This document shows positions 10,776-22,423 of a stretch of 64,000 nucleotides of DNA, piece after piece (the first letter of the stretch is position 1; each line of letters opens with the position of its first letter). The DNA lies in contig CP136065.1 in NCBI GenBank assembly GCA_032622095.1, positions 38,166,732 to 38,230,731 of the forward strand, given 5' to 3'. Origin of the DNA: Siphonodentalium dalli (taxonomy: Eukaryota > Mollusca > Scaphopoda > Gadilida > Siphonodentaliidae). Under the pieces are notes generated by a model. That model saw only the letters and a list, made by a program, of their open reading frames with translations. It searched no databases and had not been told where the DNA came from. Both the position numbers and the translations under genes were made by a program.

Positions 10776-11745
10776 TAAAGGCATACTATGGATTTGTTCT
10801 GGGTACATGAAACTGTAAGTTAGTATTCAGGCACCATGCCAACCGGGGGAATGTAGCATTCTACTAACATAGCTGAATATCTGAAGCAAATCGACCGTAC
10901 ATCTCCATAGAAAACATTGTCTGAACTAATGTTAATATGTTAAAATGTTAATATTTCCTTCTATATTCGGGACGCAACTATTGGCGATAAACTTTCGAAA
11001 ATGATTTCGCCATCGAGAGTCACTGTATTTCATTAATATATAAGAATGAAGGTGTTGTCAATTTGGATATAATATTTGTCAAATATAACTACTCTGAGGA
11101 AGATTATTCACCATTTCTATTTGATCACCCTACTGGAGTGTTTAACATCACTTTAAGAATAAAACACAAGATTAGATTTAAAGACCACGAAACAAGTATA
11201 TAATAGTTTTCCTCAAGTATATGTGGAAAATCCCTACCCAGTGGTCTGTCTCACATGTATCCACTTGTCAAGTGAGTCTGATCATAATCTACAAAAATCT
11301 GCTAAGAACAGATCCAGTCCTTGAAATTGGCTATGTCAATAAGCAATGCGGTGGCAACATGTGGGATCTAACATGCCACAGCATTAAATTTGCTACAGTA
11401 ATGCCCTAATTAATCGACTCCCTAACCACAGCAGAATTATGGGTAACTTTTCAGGATTTAGTCGGAAATATGGCTTGTTGCCATTCATTGGAAAGCTCTC
11501 CCCGAGCCATATTTCCGACTAAATCCTGAAAAGTTACCCATAATTCTGCTGTGGTTAGGGAATCGATTAATTAAGGCATTACTGTATGTGACACTTTTTA
11601 ATAATTTCGAGGTTTGAGAGATCCATAGAGTCCAGACAAACACTGAATGCCCCCAGGCCAGATACAAACCATGCAGATACCTACATGTACCCCAAACAGA
11701 GCTATGTATTATCATTGGCTTCAAATATGATACTCATGATTGTAC
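10776..11745. repeat. Composite dispersed repeat, copy 1
   Basis: Shares two ordered blocks with 12339-13220: 'gaatgtagcattctactaac' followed downstream by 'cccagtggtctgt ... cacttgtcaagtgag' and 'aaacactgaatgcccccagg'. This copy carries an extra ~300 bp (11317-11618) between two copies of 'agatcca'; that extra piece contains a family B element. Confidence 0.6.
11396..11584. mobile_element. Family B MITE with shortened centre (B4)
   Basis: TA-flanked. The left arm is complete and the right arm has lost its inner third, from 'agagctttccgatg' up to 'gccatatttccg', so the palindrome is lopsided at 189 bp. Confidence 0.85.
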
Positions 11746-11848
11746 AGTCAATATAAACAGATGATGGGTAGAGAAAATACCACATGGATTCCTATTCATT
11801 CATTTGTAGGGATGTTCAGTTATTAGTTCTTTTTTGAGGAACTTACTA

Positions 11849-12042
11849 CAGTAATGCCCTTAATAATCGACTCCTTTAACCACAGCAGAATTATGGGTAA
11901 TTTTTCAGGATATAGTCGGAAAGATGGCTTGTTGCCATTCATCGGAAAGCTCTCAGGCAACAAGCGATATTTCCAACTAAATCCTGAAAAATTACCCATA
12001 ATTCTGCTGTGGTTAAGGAGTCGATTATTTAGGGCATTACTG
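11849..12042. mobile_element. Family B MITE with shortened centre (B5)
   Basis: TA-flanked, 194 bp. The centre runs 'aagctctcaggcaacaagcg', so the inner part of the right arm is missing, independently of B4. Confidence 0.85.
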
Positions 12043-12089
12043 TAGCTGAACATTCCTTCAAAAATGAATGGATGGGAATCGAGGAGCTA

Positions 12090-12303
12090 CAGTAATACCC
12101 GAAGTATATGACCCTTTAACCACAGCAGAATTATTGGGAAATTTTTCAGGATTTAGTCTGAAATATGGTTTGCTGCCATTCATCGGAAAGCTGTCGGTGA
12201 GAGCTTTCTGGTGAATGGCAACAAGCCTTATTTCAGACTAAATCCTGAAAAATTTCCCATAATTCAGCTGTGGTTTAGGGGTCGATTATTTAGGACATTA
12301 CTG
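12090..12303. mobile_element. Family B palindromic MITE, diverged (B6)
   Basis: 214 bp with the family arms but more substitutions (CAGTAATACCCGAAG at the left end). The right-hand TA is altered to TT. It lies 47 bp after B5, the tightest spacing of the family here. Confidence 0.85.
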
Positions 12304-12338
12304 TTATGTTTACACAGACTGTGTAGTTACATCATAGT

Positions 12339-13220
12339 TTAAAGACATACTATTGACTTGTTCGGGTGCATTAAAATGATAATATAGTATTCAGACACTA
12401 TGCCAACTGGAGGAATGTAGCATTCTACTAACATCACCAAAAATGTTCAAGGAAATCTACTGAACCACTCCATAGAAGACATCATCTGAACTACGCTCAA
12501 TTGTAAATATTTACTTTTCGATTCGGGACACAACTATCGTGATAAATTAACGAATTTTACCATAATTTTACAACAAATTTTTTTCATAATCGGTATTTAT
12601 AAATATGCACTATATGCTGCAAGTGCTTCCCAACAACCCCCCCCCCCCCCACACTCACAAGGCATCGATCACATTTGTAGCCAGCTTTTTGAATTGGTCA
12701 CAATTGTAGCTAGCTTTTTGAATTGGTCACAATTGTAGCTAGCTTTTCTATGGAGATCACATTTGTAGCCAGCATTTCATATTCACGCGGGCGCAATGAG
12801 CGAGACTAGTTAGGCTAATTTCGCAATTACATATCATACTTAGAATAGCTAGCTACAAATGTGATCACCGGTAAAAATCTGCATGGTTACATTTGTGATT
12901 GATTAAAAAAGCTGGCTAGGAATGTGATCTGCGCCTTGTGACAACGACCCCATTGGCCCCACTTATCAATGCTGGGAGAGCTTGATTGTTTTGCTTCGGG
13001 TATATGTCGAAAAATTCCCGCCCAGTGGTCTGTATGTATCTACTTGTCAAGTGAGCCTAATAATGATCTACCACAATCCGCTATGAGAGATCCATAGACA
13101 AACACTGAATGCCCCCAGGCCACCAACAAAACAAGCAAAAATATACCCCCAACAGAGAATTAGTATTATTGGTGGCTTCTGACTGTCAAAATATGATACT
13201 CATGAAGTGTTTGAGTAGAG
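12339..13220. repeat. Composite dispersed repeat, copy 2
   Basis: Same order of blocks as copy 1 at 10776, in the same orientation and 1.56 kb downstream. It lacks the 11317-11618 piece and instead holds a foldback element (12640-12955) in its middle. Confidence 0.6.
12640..12955. mobile_element. Foldback element built from 'gatcacatttgtagc' units
   Basis: The left arm has four direct units of about 29-34 bp ('ggtcacaattgtagctagct' type) after 'cactcacaaggc'. The right arm has inverted units and ends 'gcgccttgtgacaacg'. A C-run of 14 precedes the left end. A half copy lies at 58092-58206. Confidence 0.7.
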
Positions 13221-13784
13221 ACGATTATGAATGATAGAATGGTGTATCCAGGTATTGCTAGGTCGGTGTTAAGAGAACTAGGGGGTCTGTACATGGAGGT
13301 ATATTACCCCATGCTGAGCCGAAATAACAGAGAAAATTACAGCCCACAGTTATTGATTAGCGACACAATGCTAAAGATATGGCTGGCTAATGAAGAACCT
13401 GTTGAACGTAAGCCACACACGAAGAAAATTTATCCAAAAATATAATGGCGTAAACAAGTATAAAAGATGAAAATATCTCAGGATTTTGTGTGAACTTAAA
13501 GGGGACGCATGATGTTTATGAGTAGGTTACATTACATATATATTTCATACACACGCTTGAAGGAGGGAGCCTAAAACATTAGTATAGTTAATTTTTGTTT
13601 GTTTGCAATTGGCATAAACAGCCGCCCCCCACCCATGATCAGATGGATGTAATGCTAGATCATGCCATGAATCTCTACAATTGCTACAGGTATGCCCGTA
13701 GAGATCATATACCACCAGTTCAAAGTCTGCAAATGTTTTGAAAATCTGACTGGGAATTTTTTGAGCATCTGATGGGAACATTCA
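13221..13784. other. No feature recognised
   Basis: Contains a 72-codon plus-strand frame (13227-13445) without any known motif; not called. Confidence 0.35.
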
Positions 13785-14062
13785 AGCCTGAAAATAGCCC
13801 ACACAGCGGGCTAGCCCGGAAGGCGGAAGCATCACCAAATTCACCCTCCGGGGACCTCATTCTGCTTAGACTTCATCTTCTGGGAAGTATCTATAGTCTA
13901 AAATCAACATTGTTTTAGTTACTTGTTCCCATTCAGTACAGTTTCTATATCCCCTAATTTGCAGAAGATAAAATGCATAATCGAGGTGACTAATGGGTGA
14001 ACATCACTAACTGGGGAACTGGGGAAATTCAATTTGATCCTAGGTCTCCCATAGCAGTTGAC
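13785..14062. mobile_element. Family A element, right end lost (A5)
   Basis: Starts CAAGCCTGAAAATAG, then a rearranged left hairpin (outer arm lost, loop 'cacagcgggctagcccgg') and the full interior through 'gatcctaggtctcccatagc'. It stops before the right hairpin. Confidence 0.8.
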
Positions 14063-14577
14063 CCTGATTCATATCTAATATGAATCGAAGACCCTGTCCG
14101 AAAATGCTTCTATCGATTAATATTGATTATATTTTGAATATTAAAAAAATGTGTGGTTGTTTTGCTAACGAACAATAGTGGTTACTGTTAACAGAGACCA
14201 AAAATTTTATTGTGTAATTTTGTCACAAATAAACCTTCAATCTGGGACATTTGATATTTGGAGCATAGCTATGAGAACATACTAATGATCTCTATCGCTA
14301 TATGGTATCGCCTGAATGGTCTATTCTAAAAATAGAATATTTAAAACCCGGTAACTAAATAACACATGTTTACAAAGAGATAAACCATCAAAAAAGGAAG
14401 AAAAAACATCATGTCTAGATCATCTTTTTTCATGTTCATCGTTATGCATTTCATAATTCATAACTCCAAATATCCCATCCAAGTGGGTTGTAGGAGAGGG
14501 GTTCCGCCCCTCTCAAATCCTCCCAGGCCCCGGCATAAACCCCCAATAAACATAAACACAAACAAACAGATAGACCA
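14063..14577. other. No feature recognised
   Basis: At 14487-14530 the segment 'ggagaggggttccgcccctc' is a short GC-rich hairpin of unknown origin. Confidence 0.35.
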
Positions 14578-14738
14578 TCTTTAAGATAATAAGTTCAACG
14601 AAATCTGCTACACTTTTATTATCGTTTGGTTTGTCTGTCGTCTGTTCATATATTCTGAACATCCATCCAGAGGAAGAATAGACCATTCCACTATAGACTA
14701 ATATAAATGATGGGAGAATCTGTTTTGTAAAGAAAGGG
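14578..14738. mobile_element. Subfamily E fragment (E1)
   Basis: Contains 'gataataagttcaacgaaat', 'ctgtcgtctgttcatat' and 'atagaccattcca', and ends 'gtaaagaaaggg' before TTAG. The left terminus is missing. Confidence 0.55.
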
Positions 14739-15623
14739 TTAGTAATGTATTTCACAGTAGGTGAAGGATTCAACTTAAGATTTCATGATTTACGGTACTT
14801 TTGTGAGCCAATTTCACAATAAACATGATTTTGATTACCCCAGGGAAAATTGAGGAATCTTGCTTTCTCTTTTAATAGGATTATCGGAATTGCAACTGGA
14901 ACTGTAGGTGTTTACAAATGTTTTTATGAAGCAGACAAACATATAAATATACAAATTTTAATAAATCATGCAATTCACAAAGAAATATGGAAACGTACAG
15001 GAAATGTGTGTGAACAGAAGTATATTAGAAGAGATAGAAAAGCAAGTGTGTAATGAAATTGAAATTGCTGTTCGAATGTCTGCGGTCTCGCGATGGTCAT
15101 CGTCAACAACTTTGTATTAAGTTATCCCATAAAATACGTATTTCAAAACTAAATTTTATTTACAAATTTCTGTAAATTCAGCACATGAGGTGACTTTTTA
15201 TACCCCTTCTCAGCAACATTTCTGGCAATTTTCGTATGCATAAAAATGGAATACAGTCTGACCCTTATGCAAATAAACGATTAAAAAATAGTCTTTTTAT
15301 GAGAAAATGGTTTAGTGCATCCATATTTTTTTGCCAATAGCCGAATTATGCATTTAAGCAATATGCAATTAACTGAAATTGACTGTAGATCATAAGCATT
15401 GCAAAGCGAAATTGGATCACAAAATCACCTAAATCACATAATCTCGAGCTGGACCTTCACCTAATGTGAATTACATTACAGTAGAGGTTCATGGCATGAA
15501 CTAGGTGTGATGCTATCTTTTAGTGGAAATTTCATCATGAATTAATTGAGCTAAAACATGCTGAAAGATTAGTGGGAAAATTTTATTACCAACTTCAGAA
15601 ATTAAAATACAAATAAGAAATTA
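14739..15623. other. No feature recognised
   Basis: AT-rich, several short frames without motifs. Confidence 0.4.
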
Positions 15624-15730
15624 GAGTAATGCCCTAAATAATCGACTCCTTAACCACAGCAGAATTATGGGTAATTTTTTAGGATTTAGTCGGAAATTGC
15701 CATTCATCGGAAAGATCTCACTGAGAGCTG
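15624..15730. mobile_element. Family B, left half only (B7)
   Basis: Left arm from 'agtaatgccctaaataatcg' to the centre 'tctcactgagagct', then unrelated sequence. The right half is deleted. Confidence 0.8.
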
Positions 15731-15983
15731 CCGCGATTATAAGATTTCATCATTGATTATTTTTAAAATGTTTAATTATATTTGATTAAAATTGTATTCA
15801 ATTTGACATCTGTGAATTGTGATATGAAATAACACATGTTTGTCTAGTGTACTACACATTCATGAGAACTAATAATATCTAAAACCTTTCTTTGTGTTTG
15901 TTCATTATTTTGTTCATATGAGATCACAAGAATGGCTCGATATGATCTAGAAGAACAATGGACCTTTCCACAATTTTAAATTA

Positions 15984-16572
15984 AACAAGCAGTCGCAGAT
16001 GGCGGTATCCCCCGCCGAATTGTGGTGTTGGGGAAGTGCATTCTCAATAATGTTTGAGTTCTCAGTATGTGCTAAACAATAGGTAGGATTTTGTCAAAAA
16101 GCCTGGCTTGCGAACTCATTTTAGGTACTGGTCATTGGAACGAATACACCAAATATCTTTTTAATCCATTGACATTTGTGGAAATTAGCCCTGCGACGTC
16201 GTCCATTTGTACCAAAAATAATAAACAAAGTCCAATAACTCCGGTGAAAATATCCGGCCGGACCTGGTTTGCGAACTTGTTTTAGGTACTGGTCATGTGA
16301 ACTCATATACCAAAAAACTTTTTAATCCGTTGACATTTGTGGAAATTAGCCCTGTGGCAACGTCAAGTCCAATTAGTGAATAACTCTGCTGAAAATATCC
16401 GGCCGAACCTGGTTTGCGAACTCGTTCTAGATACTGGTCATGTGAACTCATATACAAAAAACCTTTGAAATCTGTTGACATTTGTTCAAGTTATGACTCT
16501 TACAAATTCGGGATGGACGGACGGAACCCATTCCTATATCCCCCGCAAATTTAATTTGGCAGGAGATAATAA
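15984..16572 (+). mobile_element. Helitron-like element with ~150-160 bp units (H3)
   Basis: Begins near 'gatggcggtatcccccgcc' and ends near 'cctatatcccccgcaaattt', short subterminal motifs containing 'atcccccgc'. Three units carry 'cctgg(c/t)ttgcgaact' and 'ttgacatttgtggaaattag'. A short ACGG run ('gatggacggacggaa') precedes the right end. Confidence 0.6.
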
Positions 16573-16825
16573 CTATTAGCAAATATTTTCTACAAATCAG
16601 CGACTGTCAGCCAGTAGCTTGCTGCATTGGGAATTCTATGTTAACCCTAATTCTTATATCAGTTTTAGTTTTAAATAACCTATATTCAAACAACTTTTTT
16701 ATTGTCAAATCATAATGTAGTGAAATTTAGAGTTCTGCAATAACGTTGGAAATTCATCAATGATTATAACACAGTTTTTCATTTTGTGTGACAGTCGTCA
16801 TATTTTCCACAAATGAACACAAATA

Positions 16826-17038
16826 CAGTAAGGCCCTAAATAATCGACTCCTTAACCACAGCAGAATTATGGGTAACTTTTCAGGATTTAGTCTGAAATA
16901 TGGCTTGTTGCAATTCATCTGAAAGCTCTCACTGAGAGCTTTCCGATGAATGGCAACAAGCCATATTTCCGACTAAATCCTGAAAAGTTACCCATAATTC
17001 TGCTGTGGTTAAGGAGTTGATTATTTGGAGCATTACTG
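16826..17038. mobile_element. Family B palindromic MITE (B8)
   Basis: TA-flanked, 213 bp, complete arms meeting at 'agctctcactgagagct'. Confidence 0.9.
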
Positions 17039-17823
17039 TATTATAGCATATAGGCAGGCAGCACTTTAAAACTAATTAAACTGTTTCTGCAGGTGCCTTG
17101 TTTCCTAGCAACCATAAGCTCCTCCCACTGATGAATATGTGTGGAAACCTCAAGTTCTAACTATAAAGATTGAAGTTTCAATGATCTTTTGACAAAAGAT
17201 GGACTCAATTATGGCATTACACATTTGTCTATTTTCTGAATCTAAATTTGGCATACTCAGTTAAAGCCCTTGCACATGGTTCATCTAATTAAATGCACAG
17301 GGCACAATGAGTGATAGTAGACTGTGAACAACCTGAGTGAAACGCAAAATTTGCAGAAAATTCCACTGACGGTTCATCTGCAGTTGTTGGACTATAATTT
17401 GGACTTTTACAATGATGGAATGAAAACACTGGAACCACAACAGTTTTCTGTCCAGGTCTGTTTTGGACTGTGCACTGCTACACCAAGCAGCCATTTAAAA
17501 ATAAAACATGCATATAACAAAAAACTAGAGTTGCAACAGAGATATGAGAATAACCACTGCAGATGTCGAAAATGCCAATGACGCTTTTACCCGAACGACA
17601 AACACCATTTGGAATGAGGCTTTAGTTTCTACATTTCTTGGAGATTGGTTGATTACGATAGATCCTTGTGCATAGATAGATAGTTTATTGTAATAAATTC
17701 AACATGGAAAGTTGACTAATGTGGACAAGTAAAATTTTACTTATATAAAATGAGCAGGGCTGGGATGAAACCTGTCATTGCATTCATTGTGATAACAGCT
17801 TCTCTTACAGTTCGTGTGGACTA
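17039..17823. other. No feature recognised
   Basis: Overlapping frames on both strands at 17285-17581 share no motif with known proteins; not called. Confidence 0.35.
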
Positions 17824-17961
17824 CAGTAATGCTCTAAGTAATCGACTTCTTAACCACAGCAGAATTATGGGTAACTTTTCAGGATTTAGTCGGAAATATG
17901 GTTTGTTGCCATTCATCGGAAAGCTCTCGGGGTAAGGAGTCAATTAATTAGAGCATTAGTG
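17824..17961. mobile_element. Family B MITE, right arm mostly deleted (B9)
   Basis: The left arm is intact to 'ggaaagctctcgg', then joins directly to 'gtaaggagtcaattaattag', the outer 35 bases of the right arm. TA flanks are kept. Confidence 0.85.
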
Positions 17962-17974
17962 TACTGCCTGTGTG

Positions 17975-18213
17975 AGGCCCCCACCCCACATGGAATACGG
18001 AATACCACTTAACACAGAGGGTGGAATACGGAATACCAGTTAACAGCCATATGGAATACATAAAAATATATGAAAACTTCATTTTTTGGAAGGTCGGCGT
18101 ACGAATACCGGTATTTTTGGAATACCGAATACCTCCTAACAGAGGGGCCGGAATACGGCGTACCTCATAACAGGGCATGGAATACGGCGTACAAAAAGGG
18201 GGGGTGGGGGCCT
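17975..18213. mobile_element. Small element with 13-bp inverted ends and 'ggaatac' motif
   Basis: Ends 'aggcccccacccc' and 'ggggtgggggcct' are complementary. The inside repeats 'tggaatacgg(aa/cg)tac' about ten times in both orientations. The flanks 'cctgtgtg' and 'cctgtgaa' agree at 6 of 8 bases, a possible decayed target duplication. Confidence 0.6.
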
Positions 18214-18799
18214 CCTGTGAAGAGTTATTTATCACAGGTGTAATCGCCAATCAACCTGTTCTCATGATAGCCACGGATGAATGGCTGCTTACTTTCATTC
18301 AATCAACATTGAAATCATATATAGACGATCTCTAATGAGTTGTAATTCTATACAAAATTTATTAACTGAGAGCACTAAATACGATTCAAGCCGTGCTTTT
18401 GTAGATGAGGTTAATAAAGTTTCCATTTTATCACATAATCACCTTTTAGCAAGGAAAAACAATCACGAAATGGGCTGGGGTTAAACAAAATTAATATTGA
18501 TTTCCTTATCACAACAAAAGAGGAAGTAAAGACACGGCCTTCAAGAAAAAATATATTTCCATATTCAACGTGTCTTTTCATGTTGACAACATTTTTCAAC
18601 CACCCGTATCACTCATGTTTATCTCACAGTCAACACTAAATAACCCAATTCAAATTGAATATCATAATTATATTCTAATTAACATAATAATAAAGTTCCA
18701 ACATTGACATCATTGCGCTGAGCTCTTACATCACTGCACGTGCTGATGATACACGTGTGTAAAAAGTAAAAAAAAAAATCTATTTTGTTAAATAAAGCA
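18214..18799. other. No feature recognised
   Basis: AT-rich, no recognised repeat. Confidence 0.35.
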
Positions 18800-18957
18800 A
18801 GGAGTTCAATCTAAAAAAAATTCTGCACTTGTATTATCTGTTATATATCTGTCGTCTGCTCAATTTTCCTGGACACCCCTCCAAATTAATGATAAGACAG
18901 TTCCAATATATACTTTTATAACTGGGTGGGAAGAATCCATTTAGTGAGGGAAGATTT
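18800..18957. mobile_element. Subfamily E fragment (E2)
   Basis: Shares 'cacttgtattatctgt', 'ctgtcgtctgctcaattttc' and 'acacccctccaaattaatga' with other E copies. The left end is missing. Confidence 0.55.
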
Positions 18958-19335
18958 AATAACTCTCCAATAATGAGATTTCGGATGTCAAAAGACATTG
19001 TTATGTAAACATTACTGTTACAGTGGAATTACGGATAAAATTCTAATTATTCCAATTAGTTCAATAAGATACCAAAGTTTAATCAAAAACTGGTAAACAG
19101 TGCTAAAGGTTAATGCATTGATATACATTCTGAAAATCATATTTAGAGACTAAAATATTTCAACTTAATTCACGATTAGCAATGTGTGTTGACAAATCAC
19201 TATAAGATCAAGTTTTTTTTTACATAACACTGGTTTCAACAGTCAAAATTTGGTTATTGGAGAACTATCAATAATGAATATAAGAACAAAGTTGATCAAT
19301 TTCTCTATGTTCTTCCCAGTGGTTGTGTTTTTACA
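18958..19335. other. No feature recognised
   Basis: AT-rich, no recognised repeat. Confidence 0.35.
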
Positions 19336-19670
19336 TGCTTCGATATTTTTTGCACATTTAGTCACAATGGGTCCCTTTAATGTAATGTAACCTTGTGTGC
19401 ACCTTTAATCAGTCAAGGTAGCCTTACTTCATTAATTGTTCAATGAGATGACCAAATATAAATTGTGGTGATGTTTTTACAGACACATATATTTTTTGCA
19501 CATTTAGCTACTGTGAGCACCATGGGTCCCTTTAATGTAACCTTGTGTGCACCTTTAATAAGTCAAGGTAGCCTTACTTCATTAATTGTTCAATGAGATG
19601 ACCAAATATAAATTGCTGGTGATGTTTTTTACAGACTTTGATATTTTTTGTACATTTAGCTACTGCGAGT
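19336..19670. repeat. ~155-bp tandem duplication, two units
   Basis: Both units contain 'gggtccctttaatgtaa', 'ccttgtgtgcacctttaat' and 'caaggtagccttacttcatt', at 19369 and 19524. A partial third unit follows ('tttagctactgcgagtacc'). Confidence 0.8.
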
Positions 19671-20604
19671 ACCCTCCCCCCACAGACTTCAAGCAGAGAC
19701 AGAATAGAGTTACTACTCTTAGTATGTTAACTTTGCACATCGTTGAAATGAGAACGGTTTGACTATGACAAAGTAGACATGTAATATCCACTCATTATTA
19801 GATCATGGTTATACACGGCTAGTTAGAACATTTGTTTTCTCTGTATATTAGATATCTAAGTTTTATAAGCTAAAAATAATGATTGTTAGGTTTTGTCGCA
19901 GTGTGCCCTGCAATCACTTAGAAGCTGTGGCTAATGAATGAAATTGATTAATCTGCCCTGTACCGTAGTATAAAACGAGAGGCCGATCACGATCGGCAGA
20001 TGTTTAACCCATCCCTTGGCGATAATAAATTGTTATGATCAGAATCATAATCGTTTAATGTTGAATTATAGAGTATACTGTTATGATCTAAAGTAGTATA
20101 TGACAAAAGTACATAATAACCAGTAATAACACAAATTATTGGAATGTATGAGTCAATATAGAAGGGTTAATATAACATCTAAACTCTAGAGCCTGTCACC
20201 ACTACCATAGTGTAAGCAGTTCTATTCACGTTGTTGCAAATTGCCATGTGAGATATCAAAATAATATAATTATTTATTTAATGGAAAAGGTTAAAAGACA
20301 TGGAATGGGTAAAAGGGGTTAAATCACCTATCTCTGCCCTATTTGATCCAATGTAGTCCCATCATCCAAGGACTTAGAGAGCTCCATTGTTCTAGTTAAA
20401 TAAATTCACATGGCTAAGTTGTGGTTAAAAAGATAGCTAAATCAATTTATCCAATAATTCACTTATCTGTGTCTTATACAGAGCTAACATATGAGGGCTA
20501 TAAATAACTCTCAAAGCAATAAACTATATTGTCTTTTATCTTGCTCACAGAGAAGCAGGTATTCATTAATTGTAAGTTACTTGGGTTATAATCTGGATAA
20601 TTCT
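19671..20604. other. No feature recognised
   Basis: AT-rich, no frame over 60 codons, no recognised repeat. Confidence 0.4.
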
Positions 20605-21320
20605 TAGTTTAAAAAGGGCCATATCTCTGGTATAACAAATTGGATCTAACCCATATTCAAACTCGTTCTGTATTTTGAGTTGAGAAACTCACATACCAAA
20701 TTTGGTTCCTATCAGATGAAAAATGGTTGATTTATCGAAGTACATGTATGTGTGAATTATATGTCAAAGGACCATAACTCCATTAAAAATCCGATCAAAC
20801 CCATATTCGAACTCAATCTGTATGTTGGTCTGAGAAACTCATACACCAAATTTGGTTCCAATCAGATAAAAAATGTTAGAGTTATGGCAGAATTCATGAA
20901 TTCTAAGTCGAAAAAGGGCCATAACTCCGTAAAAAAAAGTCGGATCAAACCCATATTCGAACTCGATCTGTATTTTGGGCCGAGAAACTCACATACCAAA
21001 TTTGGTTCCGACCAGATAAAAAATGTTTGAGTTATGGCAGAATGTGTGAATTCTAAGTAAAAAAAGGGCCACAACTCTGTAAAAAAAAGTCGGATCAAAC
21101 CCATATTCGAACTCGATCTGTATTTTGGGCTGAAAACCCCATATACAAATTTTGGTTTTGATCAGGTAAAAAATGATTGAGTTATCGCATTACACGTAAA
21201 GTGTCTACGGACGGACAGACGGACGGACAGACGGACGGACGGACGGACGGACGGACGAACGACGAGTGGTCAATCCGGACGTTGACACTATGTGTACCAT
21301 ACTATGGTATGGGTACACAT
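20605..21320 (+). mobile_element. Helitron/pearl-like element, 150-bp units and ACGG run (H4)
   Basis: 'ccatattc' recurs at 20651, 20801, 20951 and 21101, an exact 150 bp period, with 'gaactcgatctgtattttgg' and 'aaatttggttcc' in each unit. An ACGG-type run follows (21207-21260). The end is a stem-loop in which 'tgtgtaccatac' pairs with 'gtatgggtacaca'. This core-array plus ACGG microsatellite layout is that described for bivalve pearl elements. Frames on both strands at 20752-21104 are products of the array. Confidence 0.7.
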
Positions 21321-21418
21321 AAAAACTAATACACCAAAAAATTATATTTCTATTTTATTCTGACCTTCCTAAACTAAACTCAAGAGAACATTATCAATTA
21401 ACCATCACTAGTAATTAA

Positions 21419-21674
21419 CTCTTCCATGACTGGATCTTCCTGAAATTTTGAGAAAACCCTGTGCCAATGCATTCTCTTATATATGCAAGTCTCCCATAGG
21501 GAGCCTCGTATATATAAGAGATTGCATTGGCCTAACAATAATTACCTTGACCTTGTAAGCCAGTGTATTCTGTTAAATATGCGAGGCTCCCTATGGGAGA
21601 CTCGCATATTATTAGAGAATGCACTGGCACAGGATCTTTAATGCTGCACCAGTGCAGCTCCTGTCCTGAAAGGG
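21419..21674. mobile_element. Subfamily P MITE, complete (P4)
   Basis: TTAA at 21415-21418 and a mutated CTAA on the right. Two hairpin modules (21461-21535, 21561-21628) are joined by 'attaccttgaccttgtaagc'. The ends carry 'tgactggatcttcct' and 'gcaccagtgcagctcct'. Confidence 0.8.
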
Positions 21675-21732
21675 CTAACAAAAATGGGCTAACAAAAATG
21701 GGCTAACAGAAGACAAGGCTGATTAGTTTTAA

Positions 21733-21960
21733 CCCTTTCTTTACTAAATCCTCATCAGTGAGTAGTTACCTTATTAGGAAATGTTCAGATAAAACAAATG
21801 GTCGATTTGTTGAACTTATTATCAGTACATTTCCCTCCTATAAATAGGACCCTTCTGTACTTGTATTATCTGTTGTCTGCTTATTTTTCCTGAAAACCTC
21901 TCCAGATGAATATTAATAGACCATTCCAATGTATTCTTTTATAACTGAATGGGAACATCA
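21733..21960. mobile_element. Subfamily E element (E3)
   Basis: TTAA then CCCTTTCTTTACTAAAT, 'gagtagttaccttattagga', 'aaatgttcagata', and at the right 'cttttataactgaatgggaa'. The right terminus is degraded. Confidence 0.65.
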
Positions 21961-22423
21961 AAACATGGAGTTATATATTGATGTGTTACATCATGATATG
22001 TTTATATTATTGTAAAATTATAAAAGGCCCTTAGATATCCTTGGTAGCGACAATTTCTATCAGCCGAGGGAAACATCCTTTCCCACATCACAACGTGCAG
22101 TGATACTTTTGAAAAATTAACGCATTTATAGCATCCACCAGGATACCACACCAAATTTGGGTCAAAAATTGTGGACAGATATAATATGATCATACGCTAG
22201 CGTAATTAACGAACCAAGGCAAAAACACTCACATGAGGGTAGCTGTGGCTTTTTTTTTCTTTCTTTCTTTGTTTTTTATTTATCAAAATCTGTTTATAGA
22301 TTCCGTGGTATTCCCTTCAATAAAATTTACATAAGCCTATATTTCCTGGGTTGATTATGAGTAAAAGTAATTAGAGTAAAATTAGGCCAATTGTACTTCC
22401 GCGTAGTCTTGATTGACGGACTT
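21961..22423. other. Mostly unassigned
   Basis: At 22115-22165 'catccaccaggataccacac' is the reverse complement of a phrase at 45120-45170, so an old dispersed repeat is present. A T-rich (CTTT)n patch lies near 22250. Confidence 0.4.

Noticed and set aside
20752-21104. Opposed open frames on both strands
   Set aside because: Both derive from the 150-bp array of H4; 150 is divisible by three.
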